Shown here piece after piece: positions 24,722 through 32,827 of a stretch of 34,155 bases of DNA. Within the stretch, counting starts at the first letter, position 1, and each line of letters begins with the position of its first letter. Location of the stretch: contig NZ_BDQX01000093.1 of assembly GCF_003112455.1 (NCBI RefSeq), forward strand, positions 1 through 34,155. The letters are read 5' to 3'. The DNA comes from Paenibacillus agaridevorans. GTDB taxonomy: Bacteria; Bacillota; Bacilli; Paenibacillales; Paenibacillaceae. Under the pieces are notes generated by a model. The model made no database searches, was not told where the DNA came from, and was given only the letters and a program-made list of their open reading frames with translations. A program made the translations under genes and the position numbers.

Positions 24722-26335
24722 ATGTATAAAGTTGTAGTTGTGGATGACGACAGTATTATTCTGAAAGGACTAACCCGAAATATCCCTTGGCGGCAGCATG
24801 GATTTGAACTTGTCGGTTCGGCCCGGGATGGAGAAGAGGCATTGGAGATTATTCCTGAGAAGCAACCGCATGTCATCGTTACGGATATACGTATGCCGTT
24901 TATGGACGGTTTTGGGCTAACAGAGGCTGTCAAAGAAAAATACCCGGACATTAAAGTTATTATGTTAACTAGCTTTGACGATTTTGAATTGGCCAAGAAG
25001 GCTTTACAGCTTAAAGTATTTGATTATTTGTTAAAACCGGTGGATAATCAGTCTCTTTTGTCGGCCGCGGAACGCGCGATCAAGGAGTTGGAATACGAAC
25101 GGGAAATGAAACGAAAAGTAATTGAAGGCATGCCGTTGCTGCGTCAGCGTTTTTTGGAGCAATTGATTAAGGGGAATATGTCGGGGGAGGAAATTCGCAC
25201 CAATAGCGAGTTTCTGAATATTTCTTTGCCGGAAGCCCAATATGCGGTATTGTTGTTGAAAGCGGACGACTACAGCTATCCCGAGTATCAGAACCGTTTT
25301 GGTAAAGAAATGTTGAAATATTGTATCCTGAACGCAGCAGAGGAAATTATGCGGGATGAATATGGCGGAATCGTATTCGATTCGCAAGATGATGAAATCG
25401 TTATCATCTATTTTGAAACGGAAGAGGAAGACCTGATTCAGCAGAAAATGATTCAAATTGCTGAAAATATGCGTCAAAAAATAGAGAAATATCTGAAAAC
25501 GACAGTGTCCATTGGCATCGGCTTTATTTACGATAGCTGCCGCGATATTTCGTTGTCCTATCGGGATGCCAAGTCGACGTTTGAATTTCGGCATATGATT
25601 GGCAAGAACCGAGTGCTAATCAGTGGCGATACCGGTCTGCCTCCATCCAGTTTTGCAAAAATCAAGCTGCATGGACTGGAAAAAGAGTTTGCCATGAACG
25701 TGAAATTGGGCCTGGAGAATAAAGCCTTCTCCATTTTGGACGAAATCGAGCAAATGCTTTTGGAGATGAAATATGTAACGTTATCGCAACTGCGTTTGAT
25801 CGGCGTGGAAATTACTCTTCCCCTGTTCAAAGAGTTCGAGGAGTGGATAAGCGACAGCGAAATGCTGGTGACGGAGTCCGGCGAAGTAACGGATTTCTAC
25901 CTGTTTAATCAAAATGTGGAACGGTATCAAACCAATGATGAGTTGTTTTCGGCTCTTCGTCGGTTAACCAAACACTTTGTCGATATCGCAAATCATCAAC
26001 GCGAACGTCAGATGAAAAGCAATATTCATACCGCTATGGATTACATGGAAAAAAACTTTATGGTGGAGGGGCTTTCCCTACTCGATGTCGCAGGATACGT
26101 TCATATCAGCCCTACTTATTTGAGCATTCTATTTAAGAAGGAAAAAAATATTACATTTAGCGATTATCTGCTGCAATTGCGCATGAAGTCGGCAATGGAA
26201 CTGCTGCGCATAACGGATTTGAAAACCTATGAAGTAGCGGATAAGGTCGGTTACAGCAACCCGCAATATTTTAGCCAGTGTTTTAAGAAATATACCGGGT
26301 TTTCGCCGACCGATTACAAGAATAGCGCGACGTAA
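24722..26335 (+). CDS. YesN-type response regulator with AraC DNA-binding domain
   Basis: 537 aa, ATG with AAGGGGTG upstream. The N-terminal receiver domain (KVVVVDDDSIILKGL) has phospho-acceptor Asp55 in VIVTDIRMPFMDG and the conserved Lys in FDYLLKPVD. A ~300-residue middle region of the kind common in YesN proteins follows. The C-terminus (~430-537) is a double helix-turn-helix AraC domain: VEGLSLLDVAGYVHISPTYL and YEVADKVGYSNPQYFSQCFK. It is expected to activate the transporter genes and perhaps the giant SLH genes in response to the kinase just upstream. Confidence 0.95.
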   Translation: MYKVVVVDDDSIILKGLTRNIPWRQHGFELVGSARDGEEALEIIPEKQPHVIVTDIRMPFMDGFGLTEAVKEKYPDIKVIMLTSFDDFELAKKALQLKVFDYLLKPVDNQSLLSAAERAIKELEYEREMKRKVIEGMPLLRQRFLEQLIKGNMSGEEIRTNSEFLNISLPEAQYAVLLLKADDYSYPEYQNRFGKEMLKYCILNAAEEIMRDEYGGIVFDSQDDEIVIIYFETEEEDLIQQKMIQIAENMRQKIEKYLKTTVSIGIGFIYDSCRDISLSYRDAKSTFEFRHMIGKNRVLISGDTGLPPSSFAKIKLHGLEKEFAMNVKLGLENKAFSILDEIEQMLLEMKYVTLSQLRLIGVEITLPLFKEFEEWISDSEMLVTESGEVTDFYLFNQNVERYQTNDELFSALRRLTKHFVDIANHQRERQMKSNIHTAMDYMEKNFMVEGLSLLDVAGYVHISPTYLSILFKKEKNITFSDYLLQLRMKSAMELLRITDLKTYEVADKVGYSNPQYFSQCFKKYTGFSPTDYKNSAT

Positions 26336-26408
26336 AGCAGCTACACAGCGTAATCGTCGTATCACCTGCATTGACGCAAGCACCGACCGCTGCTCTCCAA
26401 GCATGCCG

Positions 26409-26936
26409 CTACTTTTGCAGCTTCGCCAAATATTCGTCCAGCAGCTCGAAGGTATCGGCGAAGCCGACTTTCACGTTTTCCTTAAACGATTCGAAAAACT
26501 GGATTTCCGCTTTTGTCGTCTCGAAAGCTTTGCCGTGCATCGTCAGCTCCGTCATGTCGCCATCTTCGCGGAACGTGAGCGTGTTCAGGATGCGCAGCGG
26601 CCACATCTGGCTAAAAGGAGCGCGCAGCGTGTTGCCTTCCTCGTCGGAGAAGGCGTTTGTGTATACGAATTTCTCGTTTGGCGCGATTTCGACGTACTCC
26701 AGCAGGCTCCACATGATCTGGCCTTCGGGACTCGATTGGCTGTAATGCACCTTGCCGCCCGGCCTGACGTCCTCGCTCACGATCGTCATGACGAAGCCGC
26801 GGGGGCCTTTCCAGTGCTGCATATGCTCCGGTTTCGTGATAACCTCGAACAGCAGCGCAAGCGGAACCTGAAAGGAACGTTTGACCGTAATGCCGTGGTC
26901 TTTGCCTTTGCCGGCTTTCCCTATTAATTTTCTCAC
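26409..26936 (-). CDS. SRPBCC/AHSA1-family protein
   Basis: 175 aa from a GTG at 26936 (minus strand), with GGGAGGG 6 nt before it. An ATG further upstream at 26984 lacks such a site and is less likely. The sequence is a START-like/AHSA1 domain: ITVKRSFQVPLALLFEVITK, PEHMQHWKGPRGF, RPGGKVHYSQSSPEG, then LNTLTFREDGDMTELTMHGK and FFESFKENVKVGFADTFELL. Such proteins bind hydrophobic ligands or act as small stress-related proteins; the function here is unknown. A -10-like TATAGT lies on the minus strand at 26973-26978, directly beside the duplicated hydrolase fragment. The gene faces the response regulator gene, with 73 bases between their ends. Confidence 0.85.
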   Translation of the reverse strand: MRKLIGKAGKGKDHGITVKRSFQVPLALLFEVITKPEHMQHWKGPRGFVMTIVSEDVRPGGKVHYSQSSPEGQIMWSLLEYVEIAPNEKFVYTNAFSDEEGNTLRAPFSQMWPLRILNTLTFREDGDMTELTMHGKAFETTKAEIQFFESFKENVKVGFADTFELLDEYLAKLQK

Positions 26937-26987
26937 AACAATCCCTCCCGTTAACCTGAACGTTATGTTTCGACTATACCGCATGGG

Positions 26988-27186
26988 GGCACCTGTTATC
27001 CTATCCGAAGAAGCTATGCCGGCAATTACACATTCAACAGCAGATAGTTTAAGAATGATGGTTAAAAGCTACAATGATCATGTGTATATATTTGCGGTAA
27101 ACAACAGCGAAACAACACAGCAAGTGACGTTTACGTCCGAGCAGTTCGACAATGATGCAGTCGTGTATGGAACGAAAATCGTAATG
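26988..27186 (+). pseudogene. Duplicated, frameshifted fragment of the SLH hydrolase gene (direct repeat copy 2)
   Basis: This stretch matches 394-593 of the first gene in the same orientation, with seven substitutions and one deleted base near 27161 that shifts the frame. Residues from APVILSEEA to FDNDAV are recognisable, then the frame runs to a stop at 27204. There is no start codon context, SLH part or catalytic part. It is a relic between the SRPBCC and ROK genes and is almost certainly not a functional gene. Confidence 0.92.
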
Positions 27187-27222
27187 AAGAGGAAGTGCCT
27201 TTAAACGAGCATTTACCCATGA

Positions 27223-28407
27223 TCAAAGAGATAGAGTATTAAGCGGAATTTCAAACGCTCGTTTAATCACTAAACCGGCAGCAAGTTTCGTTTCGTCCGG
27301 TTTGTTATACAGGTATGTCATTTGTACGTTATTAACCGTTACCGGCAGTTGATGCATGACTCTGGCCTTGATGTCGCTGAACATCTCGGGGCTGATCGAT
27401 TGAATGACAAGGCCAGTCATTAGCAAGCTGTCCGGATTAATAAATGTAATAATGTTGGAAAGGGCTACCGAGATGCCATCGACAATTTTTTCATACAAGC
27501 TAAGGAACTTGGCATCTCCTGTTTTTATGCCTTCCGCAAACTCATCCAGCGTACATTTGATAGACACACCCAGCCCGCTGCTGGAAGCAAGCGTCGTTAA
27601 GCATCCGGATCTGCCGCAATGGCAAGGATAAGCGTCTTCCCCATAGAACCCTTTATAATGCCCGAATTCCCCTGCGACAAAGTTGGAACCCGCTATAATT
27701 TGTTTATCAACGACAATAGCGCCGCCGGTACCATAATCGAACTTAATCGTGATATTGTTATTCGATTCTTTTAAGCACCCATTCATGTTTTCGTAAACGG
27801 AAAGAAGATTAACATCATTTTCAATGTGCACAGGAATATGATATTTGTCTTCGAGCAGCTGACTGAGCCGCAGACGATGAAAACCTATGCCGGGCGTCCG
27901 GAGAACGATCCCATGCTGAGAATCCACCAGGCCCTGTATACTGATGCCAATGCCTTTTATTTTGGAAGCGTTGGGCACTTGACTAATCAGCTCGTCAATG
28001 ACTTCATGGAGCAGTTTTAGCAGCACATCAACGGAGCCATATTTGTTAATCGTGCGTTCGGCCGATGCGACGGCATCTTGACGCAGGTTGTACACTTTCC
28101 CGCGAATATATTTACCGGCGAGCTCAAGCCCAATGGCATAAAAGCTGCCGCTGTTGATATGAAGGCCCACTCTTTTCCTTCCGCTTCCTGCTTCCAGATC
28201 CATGAGCTCGCCAGCCACGATTATTTTTTCCTCCAACAGGCGGTTAACGATATTAGTTACGGTTTGCCTGCTTAGTCCGGTCTTTTCTGAAAGCTCTACG
28301 CGAGAGATTGGCCCTTCGGAATAAATGAGAAAAAGAACCTTCTGCTGATTAATGGATTTTAGTAACATATGGCTAGTTTTTTTGACCGAATCTCCCACGA
28401 TATGCAT
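27223..28407 (-). CDS. ROK-family transcriptional regulator (NagC/XylR type)
   Basis: 394 aa from the ATG at 28407. A purine-rich AAGAGG abuts that ATG, so a GTG three codons in (28398) may be the true start. The N-terminal winged helix (~20-75) contains ISRVELSEKTGLSRQTVTNI and VNRLLEEKIIVAG. The ROK kinase-like fold follows, with IKFDYGTGGAIVVDKQIIAG, FVAGEFGHYKG and the zinc-binding CHCGRSGCL. Such proteins repress sugar-use genes until a sugar or sugar phosphate binds. The gene is divergent from the YdcF-type gene and lies next to the second ABC operon, its likely target. A dyad at 28460-28491 suggests autoregulation. Confidence 0.93.
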   Translation of the reverse strand: MHIVGDSVKKTSHMLLKSINQQKVLFLIYSEGPISRVELSEKTGLSRQTVTNIVNRLLEEKIIVAGELMDLEAGSGRKRVGLHINSGSFYAIGLELAGKYIRGKVYNLRQDAVASAERTINKYGSVDVLLKLLHEVIDELISQVPNASKIKGIGISIQGLVDSQHGIVLRTPGIGFHRLRLSQLLEDKYHIPVHIENDVNLLSVYENMNGCLKESNNNITIKFDYGTGGAIVVDKQIIAGSNFVAGEFGHYKGFYGEDAYPCHCGRSGCLTTLASSSGLGVSIKCTLDEFAEGIKTGDAKFLSLYEKIVDGISVALSNIITFINPDSLLMTGLVIQSISPEMFSDIKARVMHQLPVTVNNVQMTYLYNKPDETKLAAGLVIKRAFEIPLNTLSL

Positions 28408-28459
28408 CCTCTTTCCGACAACATATTAGATATGAATCGAGATTCAAAACATTTGATAA

Positions 28460-28491
28460 ATGATACACATACTTTGCTCTAAGTGTAGCAT
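28460..28491. promoter_or_regulatory. Operator-like dyad in the ROK/YdcF divergent region
   Basis: ATGATACACAT (28460-28470) and AAGTGTAGCAT (28481-28491) form an inverted repeat with 9 of 11 positions paired and a 10-bp spacer. The right half, TAAGTGTAGCA, is repeated exactly at 28623-28633, downstream of the other promoter. On the minus strand the dyad follows a -10-like TATTAA (28496-28491) and a -35-like TTGCAA (28517-28512), consistent with autorepression by the ROK protein. Confidence 0.5.
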
Positions 28492-28573
28492 TAATACGAA
28501 GGGAATAAAAGTTGCAAGGCAGGCCGGAATGAGAAACTTTAACCCCGCAATACAAAAAAAGCTAAGGATTGTA

Positions 28574-28601
28574 TTGACATTGTTTAAAAAATAGATATGA
28601 T
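28574..28601 (+). promoter_or_regulatory. SigA-type promoter for the YdcF-like gene
   Basis: TTGACA (28574-28579) and TATGAT (28596-28601) are separated by 16 bp. The -35 matches consensus and the -10 differs at one base. It lies 56 bases before the start codon, and the repeated TAAGTGTAGCA half-site (28623-28633) falls in the early transcribed region. Confidence 0.72.
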
Positions 28602-28657
28602 TAATTTGTAAACTGATTTGATTAAGTGTAGCAAATTGATGACTAGAGGAGCAAGTC

Positions 28658-29245
28658 ATGGTATGGATGGGATGGATAATTGCAGCAGCGGCGATAGCGG
28701 TCCTTACTTACATATGCTGGCTGCATGCAGTTAGGTTGAAACCTGGCAAAGCAGATGCGCTTATTGTACTTGGCTATGTATCCAAAGACGGCCGAATACA
28801 TCCTTTGCTTAAGGAAAGACTGGATGAGGCTTACAAACTTTTTCGGCAATTTGGGCACAAATACATCATTGTATCGGGGGGAGCAGTTGGTTCACGACAT
28901 TCGGAAGCGGATCTGATGAAAAATTATCTGGTTGAGAGAGGCGTTCCGGCAAAAAGAGTATTGAAAGAAGATAAATCATTGAATACGGTTCAGAATTTAA
29001 TGTATAGCAAGCAATTATTGGAGCAGCAACATCTGGAATCCTTTATCATTATAACGAATTCATTCCATATTCGACGGACAAAGTATATTATGCATCGTCT
29101 TGGGATGAAAGGCGGTTTCAGTGCTAATCGAAGCTTTAGAAGCATTGCGATATTTCAGTTGAAATTAACCTTTTTGGAAATTCGGGCTTTCAGGTTAACT
29201 CTCCCGATTATTAAAAGGGCCATTAATGATTTTCAAAACAATTGA
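28658..29245 (+). CDS. DUF218/YdcF-SanA-ElyC family membrane protein
   Basis: 195 aa, ATG with AGAGGAG 6 nt upstream. One N-terminal membrane helix (WMGWIIAAAAIAVLTYICWL) is followed by a DUF218 domain: KADALIVLGYVSKDGRIHPL, YIIVSGGAVGSRHSEADLMK, LVERGVPAKRVLKEDKSLNT and FIIITNSFHIRRTKYIMHRL. The family includes YdcF, SanA and ElyC, linked to cell envelope maintenance; its chemistry is unsettled. The Cys/Asp-poor active-site pocket is typical of the family. It has its own promoter and is divergent from the ROK gene. No terminator is evident before the next operon. Confidence 0.88.
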   Translation: MVWMGWIIAAAAIAVLTYICWLHAVRLKPGKADALIVLGYVSKDGRIHPLLKERLDEAYKLFRQFGHKYIIVSGGAVGSRHSEADLMKNYLVERGVPAKRVLKEDKSLNTVQNLMYSKQLLEQQHLESFIIITNSFHIRRTKYIMHRLGMKGGFSANRSFRSIAIFQLKLTFLEIRAFRLTLPIIKRAINDFQNN

Positions 29246-29280
29246 TAAGTTTGCTGGCATGCCTTATTAAATAATCAATA

Positions 29281-29294
29281 TGCAAACGCTTACA
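29281..29294 (+). promoter_or_regulatory. Candidate CcpA cre site upstream of the second ABC operon
   Basis: TGCAAACGCTTACA fits the cre consensus almost perfectly. It lies 145 bp before the binding-protein start. The remaining leader (29295-29438) is AT-rich, with promoter-like candidates (for example TTGATA near 29367) that I cannot choose between. Confidence 0.75.
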
Positions 29295-29438
29295 CATCAT
29301 TTTGGAGGTGAGGCTTAAGGGATCAAAGCCATTATTTATTTACAAAGTATTCACCTTGATTTGATTGATAATTAACAAAACATAGTTATCCTTGAATAGT
29401 TAATCCAATTTATTTATTAATTAAGAGGGGGAACAAAA

Positions 29439-30905
29439 ATGTTTAATGGAAAAAGGAATCGATTAATGAGTACGGGTGCTGCGGCAGTATTATCTCTAAC
29501 GATGCTCGCCGCATGCTCAGGAAACAACGGACCTAGTCCAAGTGCGACTCCTGCTGGCTCCGATAAGCCGAGTGCGCCTGCAGAAGCAGAGGTTTATGAG
29601 AACGGATTGTCAAAGACTGAGAAAGTAACGCTAAAGGTAGGCTTCTTTGTTGGAGGTTATGGCCGAGAATGGTTCGATTATGCAGTTGATTCGTTCACAG
29701 CCAAATATCCGAACGTCAAAGTAGACATCACGGCTTCAGCCGATATGAAGACGATTCTTTCTACCAAAATCTCTGCAGGCAATGATAATGACATGTTTGA
29801 CCTATTCAATACGGAGCCTTCCGGAGGCATTATTGGGCTCGCCGAAGCCGGTAAGCTTGAACCAATGGATGACATTTGGGATTTCCCTCTTCCAGACGTA
29901 CCGGACAAAAAGGTCAAGGATCTTATGATGCCCGGCATGTACGAGTCAACGCCGCTGATCAACGGGAAAAGATATGAATTTACGACGGCGAGCAGCTTTG
30001 GCGGGTTGTTCTTTAACAAAAAGCTATTCGAAGAGCATGGCTGGAACCAAAATCCGAACACATGGGAAGAATTTAAAGCGCTGCTAGCAGACATTAAAGC
30101 GGACGGCATTGCTCCAATTACGTTCCCTGGCATTCATCCAAGCTACCATAACTGGGCTTTCGGAACAGCCAAGAACTTTGAGCTGGCTGATATCAATGGC
30201 CATGTCGAAGAGTTTATCGATAATTATAGAACTTATGGTCTGCCTCAATACACAAATCCAGAGACGGTTGAAACCTGGACGCGCTTCTATGAGCTTGGCA
30301 AACTAGGCTATTTTGCAGAAGGACTTCCGGCATTGAACCATACGCAATCGCAAATGCAGGTTATTCAAGGGCAAGCAGCAATGGTATCTACGGGGACTCA
30401 TGTCGAGAATGAGATGAAAGAAGCAACGCCTGCGGATTTCGATTGGGGCTACATGGCTGTTCCTTTCAGAGACAACACCGATCAAAAGCTTTGGATTCGT
30501 AGCGGAACATCAAACTTCAACTATATTTGGGCCGCTAAGCCGGAGTTGAACAAAAAGTGGGCTAAAGAATTGATCGCATGGCTCGTTACGCTTGATAATC
30601 AACAATTTGCTGCCGAAAAAGCAGGCGCTTTGCCAATGCGCAAGGATTTGACGGATGATCCTGCCAAAGCGGCTAACCTTTCCAGCTCTGCCCAATCCGT
30701 TCTGAAGTACATTGCGGATAATGATGCCCAAACTTTTAAAGCAAGCCGGTCTATCAACATTTCCGATCCGAATCTTGCTCAAGCGGAAAAATTAATGAAT
30801 GAGAATATCGCTAAATTTGCTATGGGCATGCAGGATCCGAAACCGATTCTGGAGCAAGCTGAAGAACTGCTGAAGAAAGCTCTAGAGGCTGAAAAGAAAA
30901 ATTAA
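29439..30905 (+). CDS. Carbohydrate ABC transporter solute-binding lipoprotein (second system)
   Basis: 488 aa, ATG with AGAGGGGGA upstream. Lipobox MLAAC (Cys26) and a Ser/Pro-rich spacer are followed by a family-1 extracellular binding fold: KVTLKVGFFVGGYGREWFDY, FTAKYPNVKVDITASADM, TKISAGNDNDMFDLFN, NPNTWEEFKALLADIKADGI and QVIQGQAAMVSTGTHVENEM. It is the first gene of the second transporter operon and is predicted to be repressed by glucose through the cre site and by the adjacent ROK regulator. It shows little sequence similarity to the binding protein at 21495, so a different glycan product is likely. Confidence 0.94.
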   Translation: MFNGKRNRLMSTGAAAVLSLTMLAACSGNNGPSPSATPAGSDKPSAPAEAEVYENGLSKTEKVTLKVGFFVGGYGREWFDYAVDSFTAKYPNVKVDITASADMKTILSTKISAGNDNDMFDLFNTEPSGGIIGLAEAGKLEPMDDIWDFPLPDVPDKKVKDLMMPGMYESTPLINGKRYEFTTASSFGGLFFNKKLFEEHGWNQNPNTWEEFKALLADIKADGIAPITFPGIHPSYHNWAFGTAKNFELADINGHVEEFIDNYRTYGLPQYTNPETVETWTRFYELGKLGYFAEGLPALNHTQSQMQVIQGQAAMVSTGTHVENEMKEATPADFDWGYMAVPFRDNTDQKLWIRSGTSNFNYIWAAKPELNKKWAKELIAWLVTLDNQQFAAEKAGALPMRKDLTDDPAKAANLSSSAQSVLKYIADNDAQTFKASRSINISDPNLAQAEKLMNENIAKFAMGMQDPKPILEQAEELLKKALEAEKKN

Positions 30906-30915
30906 GACGTGATGG

Positions 30916-30943
30916 AGCGGGGAGGATTCCTCTCCGCTTCTCT
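30916..30943 (+). terminator. Hairpin after the second binding-protein gene
   Basis: AGCGGGGAGG (30916-30925) pairs with CCTCTCCGCT (30929-30938), one G-U wobble and a 3-base loop. The tail TCTCTATTG is only weakly T-rich. Its place directly after a binding-protein gene mirrors the hairpin at 22887-22916 in the first system. Likely mRNA-stabilising or a leaky terminator. Confidence 0.6.
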
Positions 30944-31020
30944 ATTGCAGCCTCAGGGTCTTATAGGCTTCGCGCTGAACATGACTTATAAACGTCTAGT
31001 AAGATAGGAGTTGACCTCAC

Positions 31021-31956
31021 GTGTCTGATTCAACCGCTGTGAAGACTGCAAGCAAGCTGGGTCTAGATAAAGCGAATACGCAGAAGTGGATATTTCTGTT
31101 CATTGCCATTGTGCCTCCCTTTGGCGGCTATTTGCTTTTTACGTTGTTTCCGAACATTCTGTCTGTCTATTATGCGATGCTCAATTGGGACGGGTTTACG
31201 GATGCAAAATTTGTCGGTCTGTCCAATTTCATCACCGCATTCCAAGATAAATATGTTTGGCGCGCGCTTACCCATAACTTGATTTTTATGATAACAGTGC
31301 CTTTCTTCGTTATTATCATCTCTTTGCTTCTTGCCTACCTGATTACAAATAAAACGTATAAAGAAAATAAATTTTTGAAGGTGCTGTTTTTTTTCCCGAA
31401 CGTTTTATCGACGGTCGTAGTCGCTCTCCTCTGGGCCTTCATTTATGACGGATCGTATGGTTTGCTGAACGGCCTTCTAAAATTCATCGGCATTGATATC
31501 GGGAATTTCTATTGGCTGGGCAATGAAAGCACGGCGCTTGCATCCATTATCCCGGCATGGGTTTGGGGAGGCGTCGGCTTGTACGCCATAATCTTTGCCA
31601 ATGCGATGCTGGCGATTCCAAAGTCTTTGTACGAGGCGGCGATACTTGAAGGAGCCGGCCATATGACGCGTTTGTTTAAAATTACGATGCCGCTCGTTAC
31701 GCCAATTATCCGAGTCAGCGCTTTGTTCCTCGTTGTCGGCACCATGAAGGGCTTCGAGATCATCCTCATTATGACGAATGGGGGGCCATTTGGTTCGACG
31801 GACGTAATCGGCCTCTATATGTTTAACTTAGCCTTTGGCGTAGAGTATCGGAATTACGGCTACGCTTCCGCAGTCGGTATGATTCTGTTCGTTATATTAG
31901 TAACAGCCAAGCTGTTAATCGATAAATTTGTGCCGAACAAAGGCTACGAGTATTAG
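31021..31956 (+). CDS. Carbohydrate ABC transporter permease, MalF/UgpA type (second system)
   Basis: 311 aa from a GTG, AGGAG 10 nt upstream. Six membrane segments, starting WIFLFIAIVPPFGGYLLFTL. EAA loop: LYEAAILEGAGHMTRLFKIT. FEIILIMTNGGPFGSTDVIG is typical of the family. It partners the permease starting 30 bases downstream. No ATPase gene follows, as in the first system. Confidence 0.94.
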   Translation: MSDSTAVKTASKLGLDKANTQKWIFLFIAIVPPFGGYLLFTLFPNILSVYYAMLNWDGFTDAKFVGLSNFITAFQDKYVWRALTHNLIFMITVPFFVIIISLLLAYLITNKTYKENKFLKVLFFFPNVLSTVVVALLWAFIYDGSYGLLNGLLKFIGIDIGNFYWLGNESTALASIIPAWVWGGVGLYAIIFANAMLAIPKSLYEAAILEGAGHMTRLFKITMPLVTPIIRVSALFLVVGTMKGFEIILIMTNGGPFGSTDVIGLYMFNLAFGVEYRNYGYASAVGMILFVILVTAKLLIDKFVPNKGYEY

Positions 31957-31985
31957 TTTCCATATGAAGGTTCGGAGGGATCTAT

Positions 31986-32822
31986 TTGAAGGAAAAACGA
32001 ACGTTAATGGACATTGTGTGGCGTGTGGTGCTTTATGCCTGGGCGCTAACCATTTTATTTCCTTTAGTCTGGGTTATTTATGAATCGTTAAAAAGCAATC
32101 CGGAATTTTTTCAAGATATATGGGCGCTGCCTTCTGAATTTAGGTGGCAGAACTATTCGAAGGCTTGGAATCAATACGGTTTTGGCCAATCACTCTTAAA
32201 TACGCTCTATTATGTTGGCGGAAGTCTGGTGCTGGGACTTTTCTTTACGACCATTAACGCTTATGCGCTTACTCGAATGACATTCAAAGGAAGAAAGCTG
32301 ATTTGGGGCTTGATTATGTTATCCCTGTTCCTGCCTGGCATCAATGCGCTTGTGCCTCAGTATGTCATTATGAGGGAACTGGATTTGACCAATAGCTTAA
32401 CGGGATTAATACTGTTGTCCAGTTTGGGTGAAAGCGTGTTCTACCTGATGTTGCTCGGAGGATTTATGAGTTCTCTGCCTGTGGAGCTTGAGGAGAGCGC
32501 AACGATGGATGGCGCGACATTATTCCAAAAGTTTTGGCGCGTTATTGTTCCGTTGTCTACACCGGGAATTGTAACTGTCGGCGTATTCAAGTTCCTGGGC
32601 TTCTATAACAATTTCTTGGCGCCGTTCATCTATTTGAGCGATCCAAAGAAATATCCCATTGCGGTACAAATGTATTCTGCCAATAAACAAATGGAATTTA
32701 CTGCAGATTGGGTAACCTTGTTTGCCGGTGTAACCATTGCAATGGTGCCGTCCATTATTATTTATATTCTATTCCAGAGACTACTTATGGAAGGTGCGAC
32801 GATGGGCGCGGTGAAGGGATGA
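31986..32822 (+). CDS. Carbohydrate ABC transporter permease, MalG/UgpE type (second system)
   Basis: 278 aa from a TTG, GGAGGGA (31974-31980) 5 nt upstream. Six membrane segments; the first around VVLYAWALTILFPLVWVIYE. EAA loop: ELEESATMDGATLFQKFWRV. It ends in LLMEGATMGAVKG, the usual tail. The stop overlaps the possible ATG of the next gene at 32819, indicating one transcript. Confidence 0.94.
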   Translation: MKEKRTLMDIVWRVVLYAWALTILFPLVWVIYESLKSNPEFFQDIWALPSEFRWQNYSKAWNQYGFGQSLLNTLYYVGGSLVLGLFFTTINAYALTRMTFKGRKLIWGLIMLSLFLPGINALVPQYVIMRELDLTNSLTGLILLSSLGESVFYLMLLGGFMSSLPVELEESATMDGATLFQKFWRVIVPLSTPGIVTVGVFKFLGFYNNFLAPFIYLSDPKKYPIAVQMYSANKQMEFTADWVTLFAGVTIAMVPSIIIYILFQRLLMEGATMGAVKG

Positions 32823-32827
32823 ATGTC

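Noticed and set aside
29306..29362. Possible short leader peptide before the second binding protein
   Set aside because: A GTG follows GGAG with no spacing, and the 18 codons show no regulatory pattern.
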